The notes beneath the pieces were generated by a model. It made no database searches. It saw only the letters and a program-made list of their open reading frames with translations, and was not told the origin of the DNA. Made by a program: the position numbers and the translations under genes. From Pyricularia pennisetigena (lineage: Eukaryota; Ascomycota; Sordariomycetes; Magnaporthales; Pyriculariaceae): a stretch of DNA of 64,000 nucleotides. The DNA is taken from assembly GCF_004337985.1 (NCBI RefSeq), contig NW_021940918.1, positions 1,674,001-1,738,000 of the forward strand. Direction: 5' to 3'. Positions 24,026 to 34,728 of the stretch are shown one piece after another; the first letter of the stretch is position 1, and every line of letters starts with the position of its first letter.

Positions 24026-27000
24026 ATCAGGTTCAGGATGTATTGCACGCCTCCCAGTCATGAGCCCCAGTGTTGCTGGATGACTGCAAGAGTTCCCAAG
24101 AGCTGTTTAGGACTTTCCCTCTCATTTCATGATCTGCCTTCACAGATAACGAATCAGGATCACCGAATCAGGCTCATGGCCAATTTGGACGTGTGATACT
24201 GTCTCGAAAAGTAACCCAGCATGGGCCAGCACATAGCTGCAGATGATCGGCCGTCAATGAGCGATTTGAAGAGGCGGCAGCATTATCTTTTGGGCAGCAG
24301 AGATGGAAGGAGGTCCGCGGCAGGCCTTGGTTGGTGCATTGATGCAAGGGATCGACGCAGCATCAGAGGCAGAGTAACCTATAACAAAAAAGACCATATC
24401 GTGCAGGTAAACCAATCCAACTGTGGTCGAGAGCGGCAAGACCGGCTTCAGGGGTGGGGGGCCTATAGCATGCAACCGCAGGTTGGTACGGAGGACTCCG
24501 TAAGTCGTTTCCGGAGGCGGCCTCTCAGTTCCCCGGGGCACACCCTCACGTCGTCGTATTGGTAGGATTGCATGGCTAGCCTCTCCCCCAGAGCATTCAC
24601 TCAGGCTGTAACATCCACACAACACAGCTGCCGGAAATAAATGCAGGTGATCAAGCAAGGCAAGGTAGGCCTAGCGGGGACAGCCGTTTCCCAACATGTC
24701 AGCCGTCACTTTGACGTGGGTAGGGCAAGCGTGGCTTTCTTTCTGCTTCCCGACTGATGTAAATCTCATCTGCAACAATCGAAATCGATCTCGGGACCGG
24801 AGACCTGGGATGTGATATGTGATAGAATTCCTTAAGGGTGGGAAGAGGTGGGTGGAAGGAAAGAGACGAAGGGAACAGCCGGATTGTTGCTTCCCAAAGC
24901 GTCAAGTGTTGGTCCCGTCTTGGAGGGTAACACCCCGAGTATTGTTCCGTAGACTTGAGAACAGCCATCGGTGGGCTCCGATACATGAAATCCAGACAGT
25001 TCCATGCATGATCTTTGGTACCGCATAGCTTAACAATAAAGCGGCAAAAAAAAAACAAGTGAATGGAGGGAAAGAAAGAAGCAATTGCGTACGCCCCCAT
25101 GCAAATAGCCGTAACCATAAGGTATTCAAGTCAAAAATTCCCTCAGTCATTGGTGAAGAGAAATGGGGTCGGACTGCCTGGCTTGATGCAACGCAATGCA
25201 GTGTGCCTGTCCTATCCATGTGCAGTCTTTTGATTGTGATGACTTGCTTTTTATCGCACACTCTCGCTCTGATAGGTGACACAAGTTGCGGCTTACTCCA
25301 GCGCGAGGTGGCCAAGACTCGCTGAAGGTAATCAAATGAGAGATTTAGGCGCCTGTGTCGCTTCACCTATGGCATCTGGAGTAAAGCCCAGTGCTCCGTA
25401 GATCTACCGAGCTAGCTCTAGTTTAGACTCCAATCCATGTAATTAACAAATTGGCAAAAGCAAAGCATTGTAACGGTGAAGATTAAAGTTGATTAGAAGT
25501 CTGGCTTTGCGGCAAGGCAGGGTACCTTGCCTTGCCCTGTTTGACTGTCCATTGTTTTGCGCTTGATGGGAGCAGTAGCGTCATTTCATTGGATAATGCT
25601 CTCATGCCAACATCTCCAAGTGGGCCCTGTAATGCCCAGACCAGCCTCCGTTCGTGTACATCGGCGCAATGGAGCGGCGTGAGAGTGAGGTATCCCAAGG
25701 CAAACAGTACCAGGTCTTGCAGGTCTTGCAGCTCTTTTCCCCGCTTGTGGCATCCGTCATCTCTATCTTCAGTAGGGATGGGAGACTCATTGCGTGGAGA
25801 ATCTTGGTTTCTGTGGGTGGCCCATTGCGACGTCCGCTCACCACCCCGCATACCGAAAAAAGAAAAAGAAAATAACCGATTTTTTTTTTCTTTTACGAGG
25901 TACCTAACTGGCGGGCCTGTTGGAGTATCCATTAGAATTGTCGAATTGGTAGTAACAGCAAACGCGGCGCATGACCGCGTCGGCACCCGGCCGTCAAATT
26001 GCCAACGCATGGGACAAACGGTGGATTTCCAATTGAGTGCCAAGAGGTACAGGTTCGGCAACATAGCACAGCTTTGTTTCCGAAGATACACGCATAAACG
26101 GCAGCCGCCTGTCGAGGAATGTCGAGTCCTGCATGCTTGCTTGCCTGACCTGCCTCTTTGTTGATACGCCCTCTCCATCTTTAAGTCGCGCGGATCCCAG
26201 ACGATCACGCGCGCACGCTTACGCCTACAGTACTGAACTTGACGCCACGAACCGATAGCCATCCTCGATTCGACACCCCCGCCCCCTATCGACAGGGACT
26301 CTGCTAGCAAAGCCCGACCCCTCGCAGCCTCGCAAAAATCAGCCGCATACGGACGACTCCCTTCAATCTCGCCGAGCTGAGCCATAACTCTGCAGCCCAG
26401 AAGTCGTCGCGCCATTGGCGACCGCGGCAACCCCTCCGGTCTTCCTGGCCCTGGAAGGGTGGTATTCTGGCGCTTACCATCATTCCTTTCGGCCGCTGCG
26501 CAGTAAAGCCAACCAGGGACCGGCAGGCTTGCCCGCGTGCTGATCGTGCGCTCAGAAGAGGCATAGACTCGCGGGTAGCTGCAGTTGAATACCATCCTAT
26601 CAAGCCCCGCGGGCCCGCCCTCACAAGTGAACCTATTCTACAATCCTCCGAGAGTGGCCTCGTCATCGACCGCCCCAGCCTGCTGTCATCCCCGCCCGAT
26701 GCGAGGACGTCTATCTTTAGCCGCCAGCCTGGAAATCCTAAGATACCTACCTGCCTGGAAACAGACCCTTGAACACCGGTATAACACACCATCGATTCCT
26801 GGACATCCCAGACGGTTACACAGGACCTCAACTGGGTCTGGACCGCGAGCCAATCGGGAGAGTAATGAGGGCAGGCTTGCCTCGAACTCTTGAACCGTAT
26901 ACCCCTGCCCAGAAAGAGAAAGGACCCCAAACAAAAAAAAAAAAAAAAAAGTGCCATATTATCTTTTTCTTTAATCTCTGACTCCCTCTGCTTTGCAAGG

Positions 27001-27539
27001 TTGCATATCGCACTGCCACGGTACTCCGACTAACCGGGACGCTGGGTCTACCACCTGAAATTGGGGCTGCGTGCCCTCACGCATGCTCATCGGCGTCTAC
27101 CTCATGCTTTTGGATGTCACCTTAATTTGGACCCGTGTGATAAGGGATTGGCAACACTGCATGCGTATTCAAGGATATCATTCTTTTGGTTTTGTGTGCC
27201 TCGTTCAGGTTGAATCGCATACATCAATTCCGCCGCAGCGTCGTGTCAGCCGGCCGTGGAATTGCAGGTACCAAGTCGCTTGCCTAGGTGCGGTACTAGA
27301 CTGCATCCCAACGCTGGCCGGAGGTATTTTGTGACCGGTCCGTCCAGGCGCGAAAAAAGAAAGGTGTGGTTTCGCAAATCTACCAGCCAGCCATCTTTCA
27401 TCAGGCCGCAAACCAAGAGGGAGAGTACCACCCACCCAGGGCCTGCACCCATACCTGTCCCTGTGGGCTATCCACTGCCACGAGGCTATACGTCTACGCG
27501 CATATATATATAGAGAAAGCCTGTCGTACCTGGGACAAC
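23678..27539. other. Large intergenic region upstream of the acuK-type regulator
   Basis: About 3.9 kb without a recognised gene. It contains a 32-nt T tract (23993-24024), a perfect 7-bp inverted repeat with a 2-nt spacer (24487-24502), and a run of A at about 26934-26950. A 370-codon minus-strand frame lies at 25483-26595 and a 217-codon frame at 26304-26957 overlaps it in another phase; neither has a known domain. The 3' part presumably holds the promoter and long leader of the downstream regulator. Confidence 0.5.
25483..26595 (-). CDS. Long orphan open frame, doubtful gene
   Basis: A minus-strand frame of 370 codons without recognisable domain, signal peptide or membrane span. Its residues are mixed, rich in Arg, Ser, Leu, Gly and Cys, and unlike the compositions of the certain genes here. 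A 210-codon frame runs on the opposite strand at 25532-26164, so the whole stretch is poor in stop codons. A frame this long is unlikely by chance at about 50% GC, which is the only argument for coding. It could be a lineage-specific gene, a decayed one, or part of the acuK-gene leader read backward. I regard it as probably noncoding. Confidence 0.15.
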   Translation of the reverse strand: MVFNCSYPRVYASSERTISTRASLPVPGWLYCAAAERNDGKRQNTTLPGPGRPEGLPRSPMARRLLGCRVMAQLGEIEGSRPYAADFCEAARGRALLAESLSIGGGGVESRMAIGSWRQVQYCRRKRARVIVWDPRDLKMERAYQQRGRSGKQACRTRHSSTGGCRLCVYLRKQSCAMLPNLYLLALNWKSTVCPMRWQFDGRVPTRSCAAFAVTTNSTILMDTPTGPPVRYLVKEKKNRLFSFSFFGMRGGERTSQWATHRNQDSPRNESPIPTEDRDDGCHKRGKELQDLQDLVLFALGYLTLTPLHCADVHERRLVWALQGPLGDVGMRALSNEMTLLLPSSAKQWTVKQGKARYPALPQSQTSNQL

Positions 27540-29852
27540 ATGGCGGACGATCCTGAGCCCCACGAAGGTGAAGTCTCGGATGGCATGTCTGAGTACGACG
27601 AGCACGATTCTCACCTCAAAGACGAAGACGACAAGATGATCGACCACAAGATGTCCCCGGATGCCAGCCAGGAGGGCGCCGCAGAGGTCAAGAAGAAGTA
27701 CGACCCCAAAGACCCACATCGGCCGAGGCGAAAGAAGGCCCGGAGAGCTTGTTACGCCTGTCAAAGGGCCCACCTTACATGTGGTAAGTTTTTTATTTAA
27801 TCACTGAGCTACTTTAGGAATTTTCACGTGGATACCTTGCTGACAAGACTCGTTTCACTCCTTCAAAGGCGACGAGCGCCCTTGTCAGAGATGTATAAAA
27901 CGTGGTCTCGCTGAGGCTTGTCAAGATGGTGTAAGAAAGAAGGCCAAGTATCTTCACGATGCACCTCCTGAAGCGCTTGGTCCTGTCCTTGGCCCAAACT
28001 TCAACAACAACAATGCTCAGTCGCGGACTCACCCTCATAGGCAATCTGCCAGCGTGGCCTCTGAAGCATCGTCGTCAAATGTTAGATCGACCTACTTCTC
28101 TCAACCGAGTGCCTCTTCAACTTATGGGGTCTTTTCCCCAACAAGCCAGGTCACAACTCTTCCTGAGAGCATATCTTATGCAGCTCAGCAGTCTCCCGTA
28201 TCTCCCACATTTCAGAACCATCCTAGCGCGCAAATGGGGGGCTTGACAGTTCCACAAGTATCTGGTGACATATCCAACTTCTCTTCTGCATTCTTCGATC
28301 CCAGTAACCCGGCAATCTTCAATTTCAATCTAGAGGGCCTGAACTTTGGAAGCCAGTATGGTGCCATGGAATTTAGTATGCTAGGTCACATGTCTTCTGG
28401 TGCTGCGGAAACGCCGCCCAGGGACCCTTCGATCTCGGCACCCGGTGGTGGGGATATGACGTTTGGCCCCGGCATGTTCAACAACGGCGTCGGCTATGAC
28501 AAGCTGTACGAAGGAAACAACGGTTTAGGTGGCCTCCTCGGGTTGGATCAGTCAAACGGTCCCTATACTCAAGGCAACCTGAGCCACGGGCTGCCGCATG
28601 CCTACGCCATTGCTGCTGGTCCCAGCAGCCTTCAGAGCCCAAGCACTGAAAACAACAGCCCGCAGCCGGCAGTCAACTTGGATGGCTCTCCGACACCTGT
28701 TAACTACACAGGCTCCGGGAGCAGCTCGACCACGCAAGTAAATGCATCTACGCCCGCGGCGCGCCCAAAGGCGAACCCAACGCCCGGTATAACCGCGAGG
28801 CTGAACGCACAGGCCGCTCTTGGGAAGCGGCACCGGGACTCGTCCCAAATCTATGAGAACGTCAAAGAACCATACATGTACGTTCGAGGCTTCCACAGAC
28901 TCATTGCCTTGCTCCAACGGCGGCTGTCGGCGGGTAAAATCTCTCGTGTGGCCAAGTCTCTGGCGAGCATACGGCCGTCTTTCATAGCTTGCACACGCAC
29001 GCTGAGCAGGGCGGATCTCATATTTATGGAGAAGTCCTTTCAGCGCGCGCTGTTTGAGTATGAAGACTTTTTGCACCAGTCGTCCTCCCCTGCGCTGATT
29101 TGTCGGCGCACAGGTGAGGTGGTGGCTGTGAACAAGGAGTTTACTGCGTTAACTGGATGGAGGAAGAACGTACTTCTTGGCAAAGAGCCCAATCTAAACT
29201 TGAATACAGGCACCAGTATCGGGAGCACATCGGAGCCAACAAGTGGGCCGGGGACTGGTCGCGGTGGTCTATCGACGCCTCGCATGCGGGCCGGGAACTC
29301 GTCTGCGGCGGCGTCAGCTACGAGGGCAGATCAGCCAGCCACGACAGCGGACTCATCGGTAAGAATTCCGGATTCTGGACCTGAGCCGCTTTTCATCGCG
29401 GAAATCATGGACGACGACAGCGTCATCCAGTTCTACGAGGATTTTGCGCAGCTGGCCTTCGAGAACAGCCGTGGAAAAGTTACCCGCAAAGGACGATTGC
29501 TCAAGTATCGTTCACCGGCCGCTCTTGACGACCCTGGCGTGGGCGGCGCAGCGGCCAAGGCTGAGACAAGTCCACAAGCGTTGCCACGCAAGAGCATACT
29601 GAGCAATCGCGTGGCCCGCATCGACGGTGAGCATGGCATATCCAAAATTGAGCGGGATGGAAAGGTAGAGTGCTGCTACACGTGGCATGTACGAAGGGAT
29701 ACTTTTGATATCCCTATGATGATTGTTATGAATGTAAGTGGCCCAACCACCAATCATCAGTGACTGGTAACCGGTGGCTGACACGTACGCTGCTGCTCAA
29801 GTTCCTTCCCTGCTATTATCCAAATCAAGAGCCGCATCAGTTGGCGGTCTGA
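27540..29852 (+). CDS. acuK: Zn2Cys6 transcription activator of gluconeogenesis (AcuK/ERT1 family)
   Basis: Exons 27540-27783, 27869-29733 and 29802-29852 give 719 residues. The N-terminus is acidic. A binuclear zinc cluster follows with Cys71, 74, 81, 87, 90 and 98 ([11 protein letters not shown] then [17 protein letters not shown]), preceded by PRRKKARRA and followed by [10 protein letters not shown], a signature of the ERT1/AcuK group. A long Ser/Asn/Gly-rich middle leads to a conserved helical block ([20 protein letters not shown]) and a PAS-like domain from about residue 480 ([20 protein letters not shown]). The end is [15 protein letters not shown]. Family members activate gluconeogenic genes such as PEP carboxykinase on non-sugar carbon. 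The first intron interrupts the zinc cluster, as is common. AcuK versus the related AcuM is judged from the cluster flanks. Confidence 0.87.
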
Positions 29853-30352
29853 GCGACTATTTCATGGGCTACTTTTACTACTCTAGAGAGAACTGTGCCA
29901 TGTCAGACGGTTATTTCATCTCAACGGCACACGCTCCCCGTCAGCCAGGAGGTGTTTTGCTAGGCGCAATCACCTAATACATTCAGGCTATTTCATCATT
30001 CCGTGTATCTACACACCCTGAGCTTTCTGTCGATTGTCACATCGGCCAACTGAAGGGCGGGCACTGAAGGCTCATTCTGTTCATATTTCCTGGAACAAGC
30101 AGCAACAAAGGATACCCAAGTTTCTTTTCTTTTTCTTTTTTTTTTTTTTTTTTTCCCCGCGAGCACTTCAGACCTGGGTGTTTTTGCGGTATGCATCTTA
30201 CGCGTCACTCGTATATATTAGCGAATGGAAAAATAAAATAAAAAATCAAGGTTCTCATTAGTTCGAGACGTGCCAAGCATGTCCATATAAACTGAGTTCA
30301 TGCATGTGACGGCAACCACAGCAGTCAGTGTCTCTACCAGTTACAGCCTGCG
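29853..30352. other. Convergent 3' flanks of acuK-type and riboflavin kinase genes
   Basis: Five hundred nt between convergent stops, containing a T-rich tract near 30119-30154 and no recognisable gene. It probably holds both 3' UTRs and poly(A) sites (AATAAAATAAAA near 30230-30242). Confidence 0.55.
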
Positions 30353-30928
30353 CTATACGCTCGGGCTGTCATCCGACCTCACAAGCCAACTTCCGTCGAG
30401 GTCACCTTGCTTCTCTCGCACACCGACGGCGGGGTGCAGCAGTCCGCCCCGGGGTACCCAAGCCTTGCGGTCCAGACTCGCCCTGGCGACGTCGCAGTCC
30501 GTATTGATGTCTTTGACGAGGGCCTCTAGGGAGTCGTAGTTCTTCTCCTCTCGGATGAAGCCTAGGATGAGCAGCCTCATGGGGGCGTCATAAAAATCGG
30601 CCGTGAACTTGTGCAGGATGTGCACTTCGGCGGACCGCTCCGTGTTGTTGTAGAAAGGGTTGTAGCCGATGGACATGACCATGGGGAAGACTATGTACGG
30701 GGGAGAAGGGGAGGAAGAAGGGGTGGTTGTGTCGGGTGGTGATGGGGATTCCGGGTGGGAGGGGGGAAGCTGGAGGGAGGCCCAGCCGTAGTAGACGCCC
30801 GAGGGGATTGAGGAGATCCAGGGGGTGATGGTGGCGTCGACAGGGAGGTTGGCTGTCGGGATACCAAGCTAAAAAGTTTGTTTATCGGCGACTTTGTGTG
30901 AGCATCAAAGTTGAGTGAGTGAGTGAGT

Positions 30929-30972
<44 letters not shown>

Positions 30973-31197
30973 TGAGACAAGATGAAAAAAAAAAAAAAAA
31001 AAAAAAAAAAAAGGTTCCAAGAGATCCGAGGTACGTAGGGCCCATGCCAAAGAGAAAGAAAGAGAGAGACAGAGAGATTATATTACCTCTTTGGATCCTC
31101 TGCCAAATCCAGATATGACTTTGCCCTCCATCTTGTATGGAAACGGTGGCTCGGGACCCGAGTCCGGGCCGACGATGCTAGGTCGAGCCGTTGTCAT
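30353..31197 (-). CDS. FMN1: Riboflavin kinase
   Basis: Exons 31087-31197 and 30353-30868 (minus) give 208 residues. Riboflavin kinase phosphorylates riboflavin to FMN with ATP. The N-terminal [17 protein letters not shown] carries the PTAN motif (residues 41-44) that binds Mg-ATP; the intron falls between SKE and LGI. It continues with [14 protein letters not shown], a Pro/Ser-rich loop, then [20 protein letters not shown], whose Glu before VHIL is the catalytic base of the family, and [20 protein letters not shown]. The insertion between the ASL strand and the SIGYN strand is longer than in yeast. The 218-nt intron contains a GAGT/GA repeat and a 28-nt A tract. Confidence 0.93.
30912..31012. 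repeat. GAGT/GA microsatellite plus A28 inside the riboflavin kinase intron
   Basis: Within the intron (30869-31086) the plus strand shows GAGT units passing into about 18 GA units (to 30969), then a run of 28 A at 30985-31012. In the transcript this is a polypyrimidine-rich stretch (T and CT) lying between donor and acceptor. It is likely length-variable. Confidence 0.95.
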
Positions 31198-31968
31198 CGT
31201 TGACGACCTGTCGGTACCGACTGAATTGTCGCGATAAACCGTTATGGCGGGGTTTGTTGGCTGGTGGAGCTCCTTATAGCTAGATAGCTAGCTGGTCGGT
31301 GTTGATTTTGCTCTCTTCAGCAATTTAGTAGATTGAACAAATAAATGACAGTGCGAGTGGCTTTTGTGCTAAAGTATTTGAACCTACCTGTTATGATATG
31401 GTTCGTTGCCTAGGCAAGTAGGTTTCACGTGAAATGTTGATCCGAATTCCTTTTGTAGACCAAGGGGCTTGCTTTATCCATTTCCCAGGATCGGCCGGCG
31501 ATAATGAGGCAATGGCAATGTCACTATTCGCCGGCAACGTCCGAAGGATGTGGGGTTGGTAAGCAGCGGCGCTCGCTGTGCTCCGAATCCGATAGAAGGG
31601 TTGGTGATCGTGCTTTTTCGCTCAGTCAGCCTTACAACAGAACTGTAGTCGAGGCCCTAGTCTACTCGTAGGGATCAATCAACAAAATAAGGTAAAATTG
31701 ATATTTATTCTATAACGATAAGACAGACACACCGGGGGTTATTAATCTCCACATAAATTTGACATTTAGGACAGCTTAAACAGTTGCAAGACGACCTCAA
31801 AATTCGTCTACTAAATGCTATCGCATGCTCAATTATCTCCAGGAGCCACTGGAACAAAAAAAACAAAAAAAGGAAACTAATCACCCCCATCGCACAAACA
31901 TTAATGATTCCAACCTTCACCCAAGGTATCTTCCAAATATCCAAAAACTTCCTTTAATTTGTACAAGT
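31198..31968. other. Intergenic region between riboflavin kinase and FMP52
   Basis: Promoter region of riboflavin kinase (from 31198 upward) and 3' flank of FMP52. There is a TAGCTAGATAGCTAGC-like near-palindrome around 31277-31293. I see no gene; the minus-strand frame at 31705-31944 is AT-rich and lacks a domain. Confidence 0.5.
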
Positions 31969-32685
31969 TTACAAGTCCTTCCACTCCGTCCTTCCGAGGC
32001 GGATAATGTCCGCCTGTTCCAATATCCAGTACTTGGATGGTGCCTTGCCCTGCTCGGCCTGCACCGCGGCGGCGACAGCAGCCCTGGCGATGACATCGGC
32101 ATCCTGCGCCATGAAGTCCTTGGCCGCCGTAGAAAGCTTGCCGAGCCCGTTGAAGAAGCCCTGCAACAGGCCCTCGGCGGTGCGGCTCTCCTCCCGCTGC
32201 CCCATGATGAGGCCGGGTCTGACAATGACGGCATGATCAAAATCGAGCTCCTTGATGGTGTCCTCGACCCCGATCTTCATCTGCGAGTAGGGCGCGCGGG
32301 CGGCCAACATGCCGCGAGTGCCGGCCGAGGAGATGAAGACAAATGTCTTGGCACCGGCCTTCTTGGCGGCCTTTGCGATCTCCACGTTGAGGTCGTGGTC
32401 GATCTTGCGCTGGTTCTCGAGGCCGCCCGCCGCGGCCCGCGTGGTCCCGACGGCCGAGTAAACCGTCGTCGGGGGCGGCTGCAGCGCCGCCAGCTTGGCC
32501 GCCCACTGCTCGGTCGAGGGCTCAATAGTCGCGCGGAGCTTGGGGCCTTCGGCCTTGGGTTGGCGGCGCGAGACCGTGTGCACGGTGCCAGCGGTGCTTT
32601 TAGCTGCTAGCAGCGTGCTCAGGATGTTGGACCCGACCAAGCCGGTGCAGCCGAAGACTGCCGCAACTGGGGATGTGGACGCCAT
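31969..32685 (-). CDS. FMP52: FMP52-like mitochondrial NAD(P)-binding protein
   Basis: Single exon, 238 residues. The N-terminus carries a Rossmann dinucleotide-binding loop (VFGCTGLVGSNIL, residues about 9-21). Further short-chain dehydrogenase-like landmarks are TVYSAVGTTRAAAGG, FVFISSAGTRG, YSQMKIGVEDTIKEL (Tyr and Lys in the YxxxK spacing) and VIVRPGLIMGQREES. These match the fungal FMP52 family, related to human HTATIP2/TIP30, found at the mitochondrial outer membrane in yeast. Biochemical activity is not established. The start is the first ATG of an open exon and sits 700 nt from the divergent RING gene. Confidence 0.92.
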   Translation of the reverse strand: MASTSPVAAVFGCTGLVGSNILSTLLAAKSTAGTVHTVSRRQPKAEGPKLRATIEPSTEQWAAKLAALQPPPTTVYSAVGTTRAAAGGLENQRKIDHDLNVEIAKAAKKAGAKTFVFISSAGTRGMLAARAPYSQMKIGVEDTIKELDFDHAVIVRPGLIMGQREESRTAEGLLQGFFNGLGKLSTAAKDFMAQDADVIARAAVAAAVQAEQGKAPSKYWILEQADIIRLGRTEWKDL

Positions 32686-33386
32686 TGATTTCCCGGTGTT
32701 GTAATTTACGGGTTAGGCGGTCTCTATTCCTCTCCGTACGTCAAGTTGCGATCGATTCTACGTCTTAACCACTGATTAAGTTGATGCCAAGCTTTCTGGT
32801 TGTTTGCTCCGTACGAATTCGTTATTACGTAGGCTTGTAGACTGACTTCCTTGCCAGGATCACGTGAAACAAGTTTCCATCACATATCCAGATCCAGGAC
32901 CCGCTAAAAGTCCTCACAGGCGACAGACAGTAAATTTGGTACCTAATGGAAGCCCTATATGCTTGTACCTGCAAATACTTGGCTTTATGGGTCGCTTCAA
33001 CGGGGCAAAGAGTGCAGTTTGCCAGACAAGCAATTTTTGAAGTCCCATCTGCCGAAAAGAGCTATTAAGAAACTGATGGGTTTGCTTGGTTACTCCGTAC
33101 CTTAAATATACCGCGCATGCCGGTATGTAAGGTTCCCATGGCGGGAATTGGAGCAGGACCCTTGCTAACTCGCGAAAGGTGGAGCAATCTCTCCCAAGCT
33201 AAGGAAACGTCACTGTCCTGTGGCCTAGAGCTATTATCTATCATAGCCTTTGGACAAACTTCCATGTAAACCACCGCATGACAAAGATCAAACAAGCCGA
33301 CCATAGTACAAATACAAAACAGAGGCGGCCTCTCAATCTTGGCGAACTCAGACTTTGTTTAGCTCAAGGAGCGCGACTCAATCATC
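32686..33386. promoter_or_regulatory. Divergent promoter region (FMP52 / RING protein)
   Basis: This 701-nt stretch lies between two divergent starts and must hold both promoters. It includes a TACTCCGTA element at 33091-33099. No further gene is seen. Confidence 0.45.
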
Positions 33387-34107
33387 ATGTCGACGCAATA
33401 CGAAGGTATGTCCACCTATATTTGGCGCGGGGTACAGAGCACAAGGCAGCAAACCACAAAGCAAGCCACCCCTACGCAAGACGAAGAGGTCGCTCCTAAC
33501 AACTGGACAATAACCCGCCGGCTGTTCGATAGTCGAGCACAACATCAAGCCGACCGAAGCGCCCCGGCGCCGGCGGCAGCCCGACATGTCCACCTTCACC
33601 GCACACATACACCAGATCAGGCCCGACGAGGGCGCGACGAGCTCTCACAACAACCCGCATGCAATGCCGACCCCGAACGACCTCTCGACCAGCTTCCGTC
33701 TCGTGCAGGATCAGCTCGGCACCCTTGCGTCCTCGGCCCCGAGCTCCGACAACCTCGAGTTCCTGCGCGGGCTGATGGAGCTGCTCGACGTGGACATTGC
33801 AAACCCGCCTTATGAGGAGGAGGGCGTCACGCAACAGTTTCTCGACGGCCTCGACAGGGTCCCGAGAAAGCAGCTCAAAAAGACAGACTGTTGCGCCATC
33901 TGCGCCGAGCCGCATCTCGATGATCCTTACTGCCTTGTCGTTGAGCTACCTTGCCATGCCTCGCATAGATTCGACCTGGAGTGCGTGTCGCCTTGGTTGC
34001 TGACTAAAGGAACGTGTCCGTTGTGCAGGAAGAATCTGGTCAAGAAAAAGGCACCGGAACCAAAGGACGAGGAAGAAGGAGAGGAATATGATGACTTTTA
34101 TGGCTAA
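33387..34107 (+). CDS. RING-finger protein, probable E3 ubiquitin ligase
   Basis: Exon 1 is only 19 nt (33387-33405) and joins exon 2 (33533-34107) in frame to give 197 residues; the intron has a GTATGT donor, a CTAAC branch and a TAG acceptor. After an Arg-rich N-terminus (PRRRRQPD) and a helical stretch, a RING domain lies at about residues 126-171: CAIC, then PCHASH, then DLEC and CPLC. The usual Trp and Leu (SPWLLTKGTCPLCR) are present. The spacing in the middle (Cys-His-x2-His-x5-Cys) differs from the common CxHx2Hx2C form. The C-terminus is Lys-rich then strongly acidic. Probably an E3 ligase; substrate unknown. Confidence 0.88.
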
Positions 34108-34359
34108 TCTTCCGGCCGAAAATCCTTGTGACCTATTTGGCGATGGCTTCTCAACTATAACATACCATCTTATTCTCTCCTCCCACGCGAGTTGCTGTTT
34201 GACACAAGTCGTGCATGCAATCATCTGCTCTTAATGCGAATATATGATAGGTCTATGATATGCCACCGTGCCCGACCGACGTGCGCTCCCGATATGGTCC
34301 ATGGCTGCTGGCGCCCCAACTGACTCTTGACATCCTCCCCTGCTTTGCAAGCCATGGAA
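34108..34359. other. Convergent 3' flanks
   Basis: The short stretch between the RING gene and the next minus-strand gene shows no gene. Confidence 0.5.
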
Positions 34360-34728
34360 TCACTTTCGACCTCCTCCTCCGCTGGCCTTTTGTTTCTGCT
34401 GACCAGATGTCTTGTTCTCTTGTGGTTTGGCTGCCGAGATGTCCTTGTTTGCTGGGCTAGCATCAAGTGGCTTTCCCCCGGCCTTCTTCTCAGTTTCGGG
34501 GCGGGTCTTATCCGGGTTGAAGGCGGCGTCCGTCTTGGCCGCCTCGTGATCGCCGCCCTCGCTCTTGGAGTACTCCTGTGCGCGCGGCTTCAAAGACTCG
34601 CGGTCCTGATCGTCTTTGTACGGCATGCGTGCGACGGCCACGCCGTGAAATTGACGCGTTGAGCCGCGGATGACACTGGCGGCGCGCCGGGTAACGAGAC
34701 GGACTGGCGTTTGTCGAAAAGCTGACAT
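34360..34728 (-). CDS. Small basic mitochondrial-type protein, unknown function
   Basis: Single exon of 122 residues; I do not recognise a named family. The first 35 residues (MSAFRQTPVRLVTRRAASVI onward) are rich in Arg, Ser, Thr and Ala without acidic residues, a typical mitochondrial presequence with a likely cleavage near STRQFH. The mature part is hydrophilic, rich in Lys, Asp, Glu, Ser and Gly, and is probably disordered (KDDQDRESLKPRAQEYSKSE ... QKQKASGGGGRK). I chose the ATG at 34728 over one 70 codons upstream because the presequence starts there. GC content and codon choice are like its coding neighbours, so it is probably real. Confidence 0.65.
   Translation of the reverse strand: MSAFRQTPVRLVTRRAASVIRGSTRQFHGVAVARMPYKDDQDRESLKPRAQEYSKSEGGDHEAAKTDAAFNPDKTRPETEKKAGGKPLDASPANKDISAAKPQENKTSGQQKQKASGGGGRK

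Noticed and set aside
31825..32610. 261-codon plus-strand frame opposite FMP52
   Set aside because: Antisense shadow of the GC-rich FMP52 exon.
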